This document shows, one piece after another, positions 6,405-13,509 of a stretch of DNA of 22,728 nt. Below the pieces are notes generated by a model, which had not been told where the DNA came from, ran no database searches, and was given only the letters and a program-made list of their open reading frames with translations. Position 1 is the stretch's first letter. Every line of letters starts with the position of its first letter. The DNA comes from JAWWOW01 sp033851265 (GTDB lineage Bacteria; Actinomycetota; Actinomycetes; JAWWOW01): assembly GCA_033851265.1 (NCBI GenBank), contig JAWWOW010000014.1, positions 1-22,728 on the forward strand, in the 5' to 3' direction. The translations under genes were made by a program, and so were the position numbers.

Positions 6405-7274
6405 ATGAACGGCGTTCTTCGGCTCGGTGCGCGCGTCTTCCCGCCCACCGAGCTGGTGGTCATGGCGATCGTCAACCGGACGCCGGACAGCTTCTACGAC
6501 CGTGGGGCGACGTTCACCGACGCGGCGGCGCTGGAGCGTGTCGACGTGGCAGTGGCGGAGGGGGCGGCCATCATCGACATCGGCGGGGTCAAGGCCGGCC
6601 CGGGCGCCGAGGTCGACGCCGCCGAGGAGATCCGCCGGACTGTCTCCTTCCTCGCGGCGGTACGCGAGCGCCACCCCGATGTGGTGCTCAGCATCGACAC
6701 GTGGCGATCGGAGGTCGCCCGGGAGGCGGTAGCAGCAGGCGCCGACCTGCTGAACGACGCGTGGGGCGGCGTGGATCCGGATCTCGCCGTGGTGGCGGCG
6801 GAGGGCGGGGTAGGGCTCGTCTGCACCCACGCCGGACGCGCCGAACCGCGGACAAGACCGCACCGGGTGGAGTACGACGACGTCGTCACCGACGTCGTGT
6901 CGCTGACGGTGTCGCTCGCTGAGCGCGCGGTGGATCTCGGCGTACGACGCGACGGCGTGCTGATCGACCCGGGTCACGACTTCGGCAAGAACACCCGGCA
7001 CTCGCTCACGGTCACGCAGCGGCTTGACCTGCTGGTGGACACGGGGTGGCCGGTGCTCGTCTCGCTATCGAACAAGGACTTCGTCGGCGAGACCCTCGAC
7101 GTACCGCTCGGTGAACGGTTGACCGGAACGTTGGCGACGACGGCGGTGTCAGCGTGGTTGGGCGCGAGGGTGTTCCGCGTCCATGAAGTGCGACAGACGC
7201 GCGAGGTCTTGGACATGGTCGCTTCGATCCGCGGTGACCGCCCGCCTGCGGTCGCTCGCCGCGGGCTTGCTTAG
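6405..7274 (+). CDS. folP2: FolP2-type dihydropteroate synthase homologue
   Basis: The 289-residue TIM-barrel protein is related to dihydropteroate synthase. The pterin-site motifs are altered as in mycobacterial FolP2: NRTPDSF at 24-30 instead of NVTPDSF, DPGHDFGK at 188-195, and SNKDF at 222-226 in place of the usual SRK signature. It ends with FRVHEVRQTRE...RGLA, close to my memory of Rv1207. The mycobacterial FolP2 lacks ordinary DHPS activity, so folate synthesis should not be assumed. In mycobacteria the next gene is gpgS (glucosylglycerate synthesis), which is absent here. The start is ATG 6405. The 3' end overlaps that of the LOG gene by four bases, tail to tail. Confidence 0.88.
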   Translation: MNGVLRLGARVFPPTELVVMAIVNRTPDSFYDRGATFTDAAALERVDVAVAEGAAIIDIGGVKAGPGAEVDAAEEIRRTVSFLAAVRERHPDVVLSIDTWRSEVAREAVAAGADLLNDAWGGVDPDLAVVAAEGGVGLVCTHAGRAEPRTRPHRVEYDDVVTDVVSLTVSLAERAVDLGVRRDGVLIDPGHDFGKNTRHSLTVTQRLDLLVDTGWPVLVSLSNKDFVGETLDVPLGERLTGTLATTAVSAWLGARVFRVHEVRQTREVLDMVASIRGDRPPAVARRGLA

Positions 7275-7873
7275 GGTTCCGCCTCGAGCACCTCGCGGTC
7301 CGTCGGCGCCGGCTGCGTCGTACCAGCGCGTATCTCGGCTTCGATGACGTCGAGGGCTTCGGCCGGCGTACGAACCCAGGTCAAGGCCTGCAGCACGGTC
7401 GGGCGAGCGAACCCTTGCTCGACGATCTGGTCGACCTGGGCGCGCAGGTGCGCGAAGGCACCGTCAGGATCGCAAACCACAACGGGCTTGTCGTGCATGC
7501 GCAGCGTGCGTGCGACCCAGATCTCGAGGAGTTCCTCGAGCGTTCCCAGACCGCCGGGCAACGTGATGAACGCGTCGGCCCGATCGTCCATGGTGCCTTT
7601 GCGAGTGCGCATGTCTTCGGTGACGACGAGCTCGTCGGCGTCTTCGTCGGCGACCTCGTAGGCGAGCAGTCCGCGCGGGATGATGCCGACCGTCCAAGCG
7701 CCCCCGGCACGCGCCGCGCGTGCTACTGCGCCCATGCTGGAGACACTGCCGCCACCGGTGACGAGAACATGGCCGCGACGCGCAATCTCCGTCCCAACCT
7801 CACTTGCGAGGTCGATGTAGCGCTGTGCGATCGCGTCGCTGGACGCGCAGAACACACAAATGGAAAGCGTCAC
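7271..7873 (-). CDS. LOG-family protein (TIGR00730 Rossmann fold), shorter paralogue
   Basis: The 200-residue protein has the LOG-family nucleotide fold: ICVFCASSD at the N-terminus, VTGGGSVSSMGAVA around 38-51, the catalytic R91-K92, and PGGLGTLEE at 106-114. Family members act as phosphoribohydrolases that release bases from nucleoside 5'-monophosphates; the best-known activity forms free cytokinins. M. tuberculosis Rv1205 sits at a comparable place and belongs to this family. The start is GTG 7871-7873, overlapping the upstream LOG gene's stop as GTGA, so the pair is probably co-translated. It is the last gene of the dapD-dapE-LOG-LOG array. Confidence 0.9.
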   Translation of the reverse strand: MTLSICVFCASSDAIAQRYIDLASEVGTEIARRGHVLVTGGGSVSSMGAVARAARAGGAWTVGIIPRGLLAYEVADEDADELVVTEDMRTRKGTMDDRADAFITLPGGLGTLEELLEIWVARTLRMHDKPVVVCDPDGAFAHLRAQVDQIVEQGFARPTVLQALTWVRTPAEALDVIEAEIRAGTTQPAPTDREVLEAEP

Positions 7874-8655
7874 TGCGGGGCGCCGGCGTCGTCCTCATGG
7901 TGGCGGCGTCGCGCCTCGACGATGACGCTGACGAGCTCATCGACGTCATCAACGATCGTGAACAGGTTGAGGTCGATCGGCGACAGCATCCCTTCCTCGA
8001 GCGCGCGTTCGCGCAGCCAGTCGATCAAGCCCTCCCAGTACGCCGAGCGCCAGAGCACGACGGGGAACTCCGTCACCTTGCGCGTCTGCACGAGTGTGAG
8101 CGACTCGAACAGCTCGTCGAGCGTCCCGAAACCACCAGGGAGGACGACGAAAGCCTGCGCATACTTGACGAACATTGTCTTGCGCACGAAGAAGTACCGG
8201 AACTGAATACCCAGGTCGACCCAGTCGTTCAGCGCTTGTTCAAACGGCAGCTCGATGCCGAGACCGACGGACAGGCCGCCGGCCTGGCTCGCTCCCTTGT
8301 TGATCGCCTCCATGCAACCGGGGCCGCCGCCCGTGATGACCGCCAGCCCGGCTCGGGCGAGGGCAGCGCCAATGGCTTCGCCGGCGATGTAGTCCGGGTG
8401 CCCTGGTGGAGTGCGCGCGGATCCGAACACGCTGACCGCGGCGGGCAGCTCGGCGAGCAGGCCGAACCCTTCGACGAATTCGGACTGGATTCGCAGGACC
8501 CGCCACGGGTCCGTGTGCACCCAGTCCGACGGTCCGCGCCGGTCCAGCAGCCGCTGGTCGGTCGTCGTTCCCTCGATCTGCCTGCGCCGGAAGGTGATCG
8601 GTCCGCGACGCTTTTCCGGCGTGCGAGCCGGAGCGACATCGTCCATCTCGGCCAT
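7870..8655 (-). CDS. LOG-family protein (TIGR00730), longer paralogue
   Basis: The 261-residue LOG-fold protein has an N-terminal extension of about 70 residues, rich in Arg early and then helical (DWVHTDPWRVLRIQSEF). The Rossmann part follows: SVFGSART (75-82), VITGGGPGCMEAINKGA (106-122), the R158-K159 pair, and PGGFGTLDE at 173-181. It differs clearly from the shorter LOG protein downstream, so the two are old paralogues and not a recent duplication. The substrate is presumably a nucleoside monophosphate. ATG 8653-8655 is six bases after a TAGCGT hexamer, so a leaderless transcript may begin here even though dapE lies only 22 bases upstream. Confidence 0.9.
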   Translation of the reverse strand: MAEMDDVAPARTPEKRRGPITFRRRQIEGTTTDQRLLDRRGPSDWVHTDPWRVLRIQSEFVEGFGLLAELPAAVSVFGSARTPPGHPDYIAGEAIGAALARAGLAVITGGGPGCMEAINKGASQAGGLSVGLGIELPFEQALNDWVDLGIQFRYFFVRKTMFVKYAQAFVVLPGGFGTLDELFESLTLVQTRKVTEFPVVLWRSAYWEGLIDWLRERALEEGMLSPIDLNLFTIVDDVDELVSVIVEARRRHHEDDAGAPQ

Positions 8656-8661
8656 GCGGCC

Positions 8662-8667
8662 ACGCTA
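8662..8667 (-). promoter_or_regulatory. Putative leaderless -10 (TAGCGT) before the longer LOG gene
   Basis: TAGCGT on the minus strand lies six bases before the ATG, in the short dapE-LOG gap, and no Shine-Dalgarno sequence is present. This suggests that the two LOG genes can be transcribed apart from dapD-dapE. Confidence 0.35.
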
Positions 8668-8677
8668 GTCGAGGAAG

Positions 8678-9733
8678 TCAGCCGAGGTAGCGACGCAACA
8701 CGTGTTCGCAGGTCGTGACCAAGCGCAGGTCCACCGACTCTTCGCGGGTGTGCGCACGGTTGGGATCACCCGGTCCGTAGTTGACGGCCGGGATCCCGAG
8801 CTCGGCGAATCGTGCGACATCGGTCCATCCGTACTTCGCGGTCGGCGCTGCACCGACCGCCGCGATGAACTCAGCGGCTGCCGGCGCCGACAAGCCGGGC
8901 AGGGCGCCGGCGGCTCCATCAGTCACCTCGACGTCGAACCCGGCAAAGATCTCGCGAACGTGGGCCTCGGCAGCGTCAAGTGTGCGATCCGGCGCGAAGC
9001 GGAAGTTGATGCTCACGACGCACTCGTCGGGGATGACGTTGCCGGCGACTCCCCCGCGGATGCCGACCGCGGAGAGGCCTTCCCGATACGTGCAGCCATC
9101 GATGTCGACGTCACGCGGGGTGTACGCCGACAGCAGCTCGAGGACTGGAGCGGCTCGATGGATCGCGTTGTCGCCGAGCCACGGGCGGGCACTGTGGGCA
9201 CGCGTGCCGTGCAGCCGCACATCAGCACGCAACGTTCCCTGGCAACCAGCTTCGACGACTGCATTGGTGGGTTCCATGAGGACAGCGAGGTCGGCCGCCA
9301 GCCAGTCCGCGTGATCACGCGCCAGCCGCTTCAGGCCGTTCTTTGCCGCCTCGACTTCCTCGTTGTCGTAGAACACAAGGGTGTAGTCACGCGCCGGCGA
9401 CAGGACGGTCGTCGCGATGCGGAGCATGACGGCGATGCCGCTCTTCATGTCCGAGCTCCCGCAGCCAAAGAGCACATCGCCGTCGCGACGAGACGGCACG
9501 TTGTCCGCGATGGGAACGGTGTCGAGGTGGCCAGCCACGAGCACTCGGTTGGACCGCCCGAGGTCGGTGCGCGCGACGATCGCATCGCCGTCGCGCTCGA
9601 CGGACAGATGCGGCAATACCGAGAGCGCGGACTCGACCGCATCGGCGAGGACCTTCTCGTTGCCGCTTTCCGACGGTACGTCGACCAACGCTGCGGTGAG
9701 CGCGTCCCCTGAGACCCCGAGGTCGATGGTCAC
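8678..9733 (-). CDS. dapE: Succinyl-diaminopimelate desuccinylase (M20)
   Basis: The 351-residue dinuclear metal hydrolase cleaves N-succinyl-L,L-diaminopimelate to L,L-diaminopimelate and succinate. M20 landmarks are present: H69 and D71 in VAGHLDTVP, the bridging D95 in GSSDMKSG, the general base E125 and ligand E126 in YDNEEVE, and a late HTREESVDL histidine ligand region. The metal-free dimerization domain is inserted in the middle. Length fits actinobacterial DapE. The start is GTG 9731-9733 with only a weak ribosome-binding sequence. It begins five bases past the dapD stop, so the two are co-transcribed and probably coupled. Confidence 0.93.
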   Translation of the reverse strand: MTIDLGVSGDALTAALVDVPSESGNEKVLADAVESALSVLPHLSVERDGDAIVARTDLGRSNRVLVAGHLDTVPIADNVPSRRDGDVLFGCGSSDMKSGIAVMLRIATTVLSPARDYTLVFYDNEEVEAAKNGLKRLARDHADWLAADLAVLMEPTNAVVEAGCQGTLRADVRLHGTRAHSARPWLGDNAIHRAAPVLELLSAYTPRDVDIDGCTYREGLSAVGIRGGVAGNVIPDECVVSINFRFAPDRTLDAAEAHVREIFAGFDVEVTDGAAGALPGLSAPAAAEFIAAVGAAPTAKYGWTDVARFAELGIPAVNYGPGDPNRAHTREESVDLRLVTTCEHVLRRYLG

Positions 9734-9737
9734 GGCG

Positions 9738-10562
9738 TCATGGGGCTATGCCGTGTTCACGCAAGACATCGTTGAGGGCAAGCTTGTCGTGACGCTCACC
9801 TTCGGCGAGTCTGCGCAGCACCAGCAAGCACGGCAACCCAAATTCGCCCCCAGGGAACGACTTCACCCGCGTGGAACCGACGCACACCGACCACGGCGGC
9901 GCTTCACCGCGAGGCAGCTCGGCGCCGGTCTCCGCGTCGTACACGCGGGTGGACGCGGTGAGGATGGCACCCGCACCGAGCTTGGCCCCGGCTCGCACGC
10001 GCGCGCCTTCTACGACCATCGAACGCGATCCGACGAACGCATCGTCCTCGACCACGACGGGCACGGCGTTCGGTGGCTCGAGTACGCCGCCGATGCCGAC
10101 ACCACCCGACAGGTGCACGCGTTTGCCGATCTGGGCACATGACCCGACCGTTGCCCACGTGTCGACCAACGTGCCCTCGTCGACGTACCCGCCGATGTTG
10201 ACGTACGACGGCATCAGCACCGTGCCCGGTGCGAGATAGCTGCCCCAGCGCGCGATCGCACCGGGCGCCACGCGGACGCCGTCGAATCGAGTCTTCAGCG
10301 GGACCCGGTCGTGGTAGTGAAAGTCGCCGACCTGCGAGCGCTTCATCGGCAGCACCTTGAACGCAAGCAGGATCGCGCGCTTCGCTCGCTCGTCGACGCT
10401 GACCGTGTCAGCCGCCGCGTCGACCTGCGCGACCCGAGCCTCCCCGGTGTCGAGCAGGTCGACGGCAGCGACCACCAACTTGCGGGCGTCCTCGTCGTCC
10501 GGTGAGAGCCCGTCGCGGCGCTCCCACAGTTCGTCGATGACGCTGTCGATCGGGCTCACCAT
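9738..10562 (-). CDS. dapD: Tetrahydrodipicolinate N-succinyltransferase, E. coli-like type
   Basis: The 274-residue left-handed beta-helix acyltransferase succinylates tetrahydrodipicolinate using succinyl-CoA. The core VLMPSYVNIGGYVDEGT, LVDTWATVGSCAQIG and VHLSGGVGIGGVLEP runs almost unchanged from E. coli DapD, and length equals that enzyme's. Actinobacteria such as Mycobacterium, Corynebacterium and Streptomyces usually carry a longer, distinct DapD subfamily (about 317 residues, TIGR03535 from memory). The window therefore has the 'wrong' family member in the expected neighbourhood beside dapE. ATG 10560-10562 lies eight bases after a TAGGCT hexamer. It heads the dapD-dapE-LOG-LOG array. 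Confidence 0.94.
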   Translation of the reverse strand: MVSPIDSVIDELWERRDGLSPDDEDARKLVVAAVDLLDTGEARVAQVDAAADTVSVDERAKRAILLAFKVLPMKRSQVGDFHYHDRVPLKTRFDGVRVAPGAIARWGSYLAPGTVLMPSYVNIGGYVDEGTLVDTWATVGSCAQIGKRVHLSGGVGIGGVLEPPNAVPVVVEDDAFVGSRSMVVEGARVRAGAKLGAGAILTASTRVYDAETGAELPRGEAPPWSVCVGSTRVKSFPGGEFGLPCLLVLRRLAEGERHDKLALNDVLREHGIAP

Positions 10563-10570
10563 GATTGGCG

Positions 10571-10576
10571 AGCCTA
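10571..10576 (-). promoter_or_regulatory. Putative leaderless -10 (TAGGCT) of the dapD operon
   Basis: TAGGCT on the minus strand ends eight bases before the dapD ATG. A weak GAGGCA sequence lies 17 bases further upstream at 10594-10599, where a -35 would be. No Shine-Dalgarno sequence is seen. Confidence 0.45.
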
Positions 10577-10584
10577 TCTAGCGA

Positions 10585-11640
10585 CTACGGCCGTGCCTCG
10601 ATGACGAGGTTGAACGGGGTCTCGGTAGCGCGACGTACGCGGGTGAAGCCGGCTTCGTTCAGGACCTCGGTCAGCCGGGCCTCGCCTGCCTGCGCACCAA
10701 GGGCCGTGTGCGGATCCTCGCTCATCGAGTGCGCCACACAAATGACGGTGGAGGCGCCGTAGTACAGCCGGCCGACCGGGTTGAGGTTGTCCTCGACCTT
10801 GTCGTTCGCGTACGGCTCGACAAGCAGGAATGTTCCGTCGTCTTTCAATGACTCGCGGATGTGCTTTGCCGCGCCGACCGGGTCAGGCATGTCGTGCAAC
10901 GCGTCGAAGATGGACACCAGGTCGTAGTCCGATCCCGGGAAGTCAGCAGCAGCTGCTACCTCGAATGAGACGCGGTCCGCGAGACCGGCGTCGGCCGCAC
11001 GCTTGCGTGCCTTGTCGATTGACGGCGCGTGGTAGTCGAAGCCGATGATCTCGGATTTCGGGTACTCCTGGCCAAGTAACAGCGTCGACGCGCCATGACC
11101 GCAACCCACGTCGGCGACGCGCGCACCCGACTGCAGCTTGGCCTCGACGCCGTCGAGCGCGGGGATCCACGCCGAGGCAAGGTTCGCGACGTACCCGGGT
11201 CGGAAGAAGCGCTCGGTGCCCTCGAACAGCGCCGGGTCATGCTCATGCCAGCCGAAGCCGCCATTGGTGCGAACCGTCTCGGTGATGCGTTCGATGTTCT
11301 TGCCGACCGCCACCGGCAGGTGGAACGCCGCTGCGATCTGCATGCCCTCCGGGGACGCCAATGCGAACGCCTGCTCCTCGCTCAGCGAGAACCGCTCGGT
11401 CGTCGGGTCATACGTCACGTAGCCACCCGCGGCCTGGCCCTTCAGCCACTCGCGGACGTACCGTTCGCCGGCACCGGCCTGTGCAGCGACTTCCTGCGAT
11501 GTCGCCGGCTGAACGTCGAGCAGAGCCTTGTAGAGCCCGAGCCGGTCGCCGATCACAGCGCTGATCGCGTGGAAAGCCCCACCCAAGTCGGTGACGAACT
11601 TCCCCAGAACTTCGTGCAGCTTGTCTTCGTTGACTGCCAT
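10585..11640 (-). CDS. Winged-helix SAM-dependent methyltransferase (Rv2258c-like)
   Basis: The 351-residue protein has two parts. An N-terminal winged-helix/dimerization domain spans about residues 1-85 (SAVIGDRLGLYKALLD, YVREWLKGQAAGGYV). A class I methyltransferase domain follows, with SAM motif I VADVGCGHG at 175-183, then IGFDYHAPSI and the late FDALHDMPDP and LVEPYA segments. The layout resembles small-molecule O-methyltransferases and M. tuberculosis Rv2258c; the substrate is unknown. The start is ATG 11638-11640, behind a GAGGGGG site at 11645-11651; a GTG 60 bases upstream lacks such support. It is divergent from the phosphotransferase, 76 bases away. Confidence 0.88.
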   Translation of the reverse strand: MAVNEDKLHEVLGKFVTDLGGAFHAISAVIGDRLGLYKALLDVQPATSQEVAAQAGAGERYVREWLKGQAAGGYVTYDPTTERFSLSEEQAFALASPEGMQIAAAFHLPVAVGKNIERITETVRTNGGFGWHEHDPALFEGTERFFRPGYVANLASAWIPALDGVEAKLQSGARVADVGCGHGASTLLLGQEYPKSEIIGFDYHAPSIDKARKRAADAGLADRVSFEVAAAADFPGSDYDLVSIFDALHDMPDPVGAAKHIRESLKDDGTFLLVEPYANDKVEDNLNPVGRLYYGASTVICVAHSMSEDPHTALGAQAGEARLTEVLNEAGFTRVRRATETPFNLVIEARP

Positions 11641-11644
11641 GTTT

Positions 11645-11651
11645 CCCCCTC
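11645..11651 (-). promoter_or_regulatory. Ribosome-binding site fixing the methyltransferase start
   Basis: GAGGGGG lies four bases before ATG 11640 on the minus strand. It supports this start over the upstream in-frame GTG at 11700. Confidence 0.65.
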
Positions 11652-11716
11652 TGATGTCCCTGTCGCCGTCACTCTGGACCCTCCCGGCCGGGGTGGACAA
11701 GTGAGACGCTGCTCAC

Positions 11717-12724
11717 ATGCTGACCCTGGGGGGTACGAGTCGGCCGGTTGCGCGCTCGGCTGAGGTCCTGCTGGCTGGCGTGACCAGCCGCACGCCGCTG
11801 GCGAACGCGGACGGGAAATCCGCAGTGCCGATGGAGCGCGTCGTCATCGACGGTGCGCCCTACGTCACGAAGCAGCTCTCACCCCGCTTCGACTGGATCT
11901 CCCGCGCGACAGGGGACTACGGCTGTCGGGCCCTGGCGTGCTGGCGCGAGGGGATCTTCGACGCGTTGCCGGACTGCTTCGACCACACGGTTGTTGGGGT
12001 GGCTTACGAGCCCGACACACTGACGACGACGTTGCTGATGCACGACGTCGGGGCCCACCTCGTGCCGGAGGGCAGCGAACCGGTAGGGATGGAACAACAC
12101 CGCCGATTCATCGATCACATGGCCCGCCTCCATGCGACGTTCTGGGAAAGCGCACGATCACTGCCCACGCTCACACCGATGACCTCGCGCTATACCGCAT
12201 TGTCGCCGCTGACCACGGAGGTCGAGGCGGCGATCGGGTCACCGGCGGAGGTGCCGGCGATGCTCGCGGATTGCTGGTCCGCTCTTGACGCGGCGGCACC
12301 GGAAGCAGCGCCGATCGCGCGCGCGATCGCTACGGACCCGTGGCCGCTTGTTGAAGCTCTCGACGCGACGCCACAGACGTTCGTCCACGCCGACTGGAAG
12401 ATGGGAAATCTCGGCAGCCACCCGGACGGACGCACGATCCTCATCGACTGGCAGTGGCCGGGCACTGCACCCGGGTGTGTCGACCTTGCGTGGTACTTGG
12501 CGATCAACTGCGACCGACTACCGGAATCGAAGGACGACACGATCGCGGCGTACCGCGACGCGTTGGAAACCCACGGTGTCGAGACGGAGGGGTGGTTCGA
12601 CCGTCAACTCGAACTGTGTCTGCTCGGCGGGTTCGTGCAGATGGCGTGGAACAAGACACACGACGCCACGGAGCTGGGCTGGTGGGCGGACCACGCACTC
12701 GCCGCGGCGGCCACGCTGGCATGA
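11717..12724 (+). CDS. Aminoglycoside-phosphotransferase/ecdysteroid-kinase-like kinase
   Basis: The 335-residue protein has the eukaryotic-like small-molecule kinase fold. K52 in PYVTKQL is a likely ATP lysine. The catalytic Brenner motif is H224-A-D226-x4-N231 (FVHADWKMGN) and the metal aspartate is D244 in ILIDWQWPG. The LHATFWES segment at 138-145 is typical of the APH/CHK-like family found in many actinobacteria. Its substrate (sugar, choline-like alcohol, antibiotic or other) cannot be told. ATG 11717 was chosen because it is the first in-frame start and the N-terminus is plausible; no clear ribosome-binding site is seen. The stop overlaps the next methyltransferase start as ATGA, so the two probably work on the same compound. 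Confidence 0.82.
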   Translation: MLTLGGTSRPVARSAEVLLAGVTSRTPLANADGKSAVPMERVVIDGAPYVTKQLSPRFDWISRATGDYGCRALACWREGIFDALPDCFDHTVVGVAYEPDTLTTTLLMHDVGAHLVPEGSEPVGMEQHRRFIDHMARLHATFWESARSLPTLTPMTSRYTALSPLTTEVEAAIGSPAEVPAMLADCWSALDAAAPEAAPIARAIATDPWPLVEALDATPQTFVHADWKMGNLGSHPDGRTILIDWQWPGTAPGCVDLAWYLAINCDRLPESKDDTIAAYRDALETHGVETEGWFDRQLELCLLGGFVQMAWNKTHDATELGWWADHALAAAATLA

Positions 12725-13509
12725 CCGCTCCGAACTCGGCGTACGAGGACGGCGCGACCTGGGCCAGCGGACCTCAGCCGGTTTACCGCCGGCTCGCTGC
12801 GCACGCATTGGACGTTCTCGGGAGTGACCTGGCCGGCAAGCAGATTCTTGACGCGGGAGCCGGTACCGGAGCCATGACGCTTGAACTGCTGGCGCGTGGG
12901 GCCGGCGTGGTCGCGACGGATCTCTCCTCGTCGATGCTTGCCGAACTGCGGCGACAAACCGACGGTCGGGTGCCGACAAAGGTCGCCGACATCCGCGAGT
13001 TGCCGTTCGACGACGCGATACACGACAGTGCCGTTGCGGGCTTCGTCGTAAACCACCTCGCGGAACCGGCGACAGCTGTCGCTGAGATGGCGCGCGTAAC
13101 CAAGCCGGGCGGTGTGGTCCTGACGACCAGCTTTGGCATCGACGATCACCCGGTCAAAACTGCAATCGAGGAACTCCTGCGCTCCCACGGTTGGACACCG
13201 CCCGACTGGTACACGCATCTGAAGGTCAACGTGATGCCGCTAACGGCAACGGTCGATGCATTCGCAACCGTCGGTCGTGAGGCGGGGCTCGCGAACATTC
13301 AGGTGGACGCGATCGATGTCGAGTTCGTCGACCTGCCGCCGTCAGCGGTTGCGGCGTACCGGCTGGGCATGGGGCACGCGTCGCCGTTCGTGTCGGCCTT
13401 GTCCGAGGACGAGCGGGCTGGGCTCGTGACCGAGGCCGAGGAAGCAGCGGCTGCGGCTCCTGCGCTGCGATTGCCGCTGCTCGTCCTGCATGGAGTCAGC
13501 CGGGCGTGA
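12721..13509 (+). CDS. Class I SAM-dependent methyltransferase
   Basis: The 262-residue methyltransferase of the UbiE/type-11 kind has motif I ILDAGAGTG at residues 42-50, the acidic ribose-binding residue in VVATDLSSSML, ADIRELPFDD, and MARVTKPGGVVL as the post-motif strand. Its target is unknown, probably a small molecule. ATG 12721 overlaps the TGA of the phosphotransferase (ATGA), which fixes the start; the frame stays open upstream only because it runs through that gene. The 3' end overlaps dapC by 14 bases, tail to tail. Composition is like that of the neighbours. Confidence 0.87.
   Translation: MTAPNSAYEDGATWASGPQPVYRRLAAHALDVLGSDLAGKQILDAGAGTGAMTLELLARGAGVVATDLSSSMLAELRRQTDGRVPTKVADIRELPFDDAIHDSAVAGFVVNHLAEPATAVAEMARVTKPGGVVLTTSFGIDDHPVKTAIEELLRSHGWTPPDWYTHLKVNVMPLTATVDAFATVGREAGLANIQVDAIDVEFVDLPPSAVAAYRLGMGHASPFVSALSEDERAGLVTEAEEAAAAAPALRLPLLVLHGVSRA

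Noticed and set aside
11701..11716. GTGAG/CTCAC inverted repeat just before the phosphotransferase ATG
   Set aside because: Five-base arms are too short to claim an operator, and no regulator gene is adjacent.
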